From contig JAJTYM010000002.1 in assembly GCA_021463345.1 (NCBI GenBank), positions 1 to 33,421 on the forward strand: DNA of 33,421 nucleotides. The letters are read 5' to 3'. The stretch is from Pseudobdellovibrionaceae bacterium (GTDB lineage Bacteria > Bdellovibrionota > Bdellovibrionia > Bdellovibrionales > JAMPXM01). How positions within the stretch are numbered: the stretch's first letter is position 1; every line of letters starts with the position of its first letter. The notes below the pieces were generated by a model that saw only the letters and a list, made by a program, of their open reading frames with translations, was not told the origin of the DNA and made no database searches. Positions 32,642 through 33,421 of the stretch are shown here, piece after piece. Position numbers and translations under genes: made by a program.

Positions 32642-33421
32642 TCAGATCGTGCCCTCCGGGCACAGGTAGTTGACGTCGATCTGGGTATTGGACGGCACTC
32701 CCGGCACGAACAGAAGCTTGTTCCCCTGCGAGGTGACGGAGATCCCGGGTTGGGCGGGAACGAAGGTCACTTGCGGCACGCCGAGCGGCACGCATTTCAA
32801 GGTCACCGAACTCAAAGACTGGCGGATGCCGTCGGCGAACTTGCTGAGTTCGGACGCGTAATCGGAGGCGCAAATGTTGCCGATCAGCCCGCCCGTGACG
32901 CGCGAAAGCTCCTCATACCACGTGCCGTAGGCGGCACGGCCTCCCGAAGCGGAAGCCGTTTGCGAGTCGTAGCAGGCTTTGTCGCCCGTCCTCACCACGA
33001 TCGAGTGCGCGGTGAAGATTTTCTGCTGGCCCCAAGTCGCGCGGATCTTGTCGATGAGGGCCTGAGGTTTGTTCACTTCCAGCAGCGGTTTGAATTGCGC
33101 GTCGCTCGCGTATTCAGGGTAACCGCCGACGCTGCGCTCGTCCTCGTCGGACAGCACGATCGCGGCCAAGGCGGCGTCGCGGCGGAAACAATCGGCGTGA
33201 TTGAGGCCGACGGCGAGGTTGAGCGCGTGGATCCCCTGCTCGTCGCCGGTGCCGCCCGGGACGCCGACGACGCGATCGAGGAACCTACGATCGAAATTGA
33301 CGGTCGCCGCGGTCAGGACCCGCTGCGAAGGACTGTTGTTGCTGGGGACATTGAAGCGCAGGAGGTCGCCTCTCTGCGCGTAGGGATCCGTCGTCGTCAC
33401 GCAAATCTGCCAGTCGAGCCC
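32642..33421 (-). CDS. Von Willebrand A-like protein, C-terminal part (gene truncated by window edge)
   Basis: The frame runs in from the right edge and ends at a TGA (32642-32644), giving 259 visible residues; GTG 33400 is internal, because the frame continues upstream as DWQICV. The opening DWQICVTTTDPYAQRGDLLRF, FDRRFLDRVVGVPGGTGDEQGIHALNLAV, and AAIVLSDEDERSVGG resemble the middle of VWA-type surface proteins of Bdellovibrio-like bacteria, where a DxSxS metal site comes earlier, beyond the window. The C-terminus (CVPLGVPQVTFVPAQPGISVT, NYLCPEGTI) is beta-rich with cysteines. Without the N-terminus I cannot say whether it is secreted or a lipoprotein. The gene faces the TonB receptor. The VWA fold mediates adhesion or complex assembly. 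Confidence 0.72.
   Translation of the reverse strand, partial: GLDWQICVTTTDPYAQRGDLLRFNVPSNNSPSQRVLTAATVNFDRRFLDRVVGVPGGTGDEQGIHALNLAVGLNHADCFRRDAALAAIVLSDEDERSVGGYPEYASDAQFKPLLEVNKPQALIDKIRATWGQQKIFTAHSIVVRTGDKACYDSQTASASGGRAAYGTWYEELSRVTGGLIGNICASDYASELSKFADGIRQSLSSVTLKCVPLGVPQVTFVPAQPGISVTSQGNKLLFVPGVPSNTQIDVNYLCPEGTI

Noticed and set aside
30718-32673. 651-residue plus-strand frame overlapping the TonB receptor
   Set aside because: Extreme Arg content and no motif; the frame at 30677-32575 has the plug, barrel and signal peptide.

Overview
The window is GC-rich DNA from a Gram-negative (diderm) bacterium. The evidence is a TonB-dependent outer-membrane receptor, several Sec-exported proteins, a bifunctional class A PBP and a muropeptide-recycling enzyme set. 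The mix of Cys-rich secreted proteins, a TadG-like protein, a von Willebrand-type protein, a sigma54 activator and an AmgK/MurU-type salvage pair looks like the Bdellovibrionota or another former deltaproteobacterial lineage. That assignment is inference from style, not from a marker gene. I see no rRNA, tRNA, CRISPR array, transposase or prophage gene.

Layout, left to right. A small two-helix membrane protein (39-254, minus) lies next to a REP-like hairpin at the window edge. A 534-bp hairpin-rich gap follows. Then come a secreted Cys-rich coiled-coil protein (789-2444), PBP1A (2611-5337) and uvrA (5511-8549), which is preceded by a palindrome lying on a candidate promoter. A tight cluster follows: an MsbA-type ABC exporter, a SAM methyltransferase and rsgA (8601-12167, the last three reading frames overlapping). 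Next are a GGDEF protein with a TTG start (12308-13423) and a translationally coupled secreted pair, a short RHS/YD-repeat protein and a subtilisin-like protease (13651-16241). A full sigma54 activator (16425-17981) is followed by a shorter protein that looks like a sigma54-activator ATPase domain with its catalytic motifs destroyed (18438-19385). An amgK-murU-like pair (19524-21556) closes this plus-strand stretch.

The minus-strand block 21580-26358 encodes a Gly-rich secreted protein, a secreted protein with many cysteines and a 14-Gly tract, and a TadG-like single-pass membrane protein. Divergent from it are an exported protein of unknown function and a DppB/DppC-type permease pair (26469-29402), with no ATPase or binding protein in view. 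nagZ (29566-30672) is followed after 4 nt by a TonB-dependent receptor (30677-32575). A von Willebrand-like protein enters from the right edge on the minus strand (32642-33421, partial).

Functional threads: (1) cell-wall synthesis and recycling (PBP1A, AmgK, MurU-like, NagZ, perhaps the TonB receptor). (2) Regulation: two sigma28-like promoter matches, one before the sigma54 activator and one before the Cys/Gly-rich secreted genes, plus a GGDEF enzyme and a pseudo-ATPase relative of the activator. (3) An unassigned secreted or surface apparatus made of the Cys-rich, Gly-rich, TadG-like and VWA-like proteins. I consider threads 2 and 3, with the pseudo-ATPase, the best places to look for something undescribed. 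All functions are read from motifs by eye.
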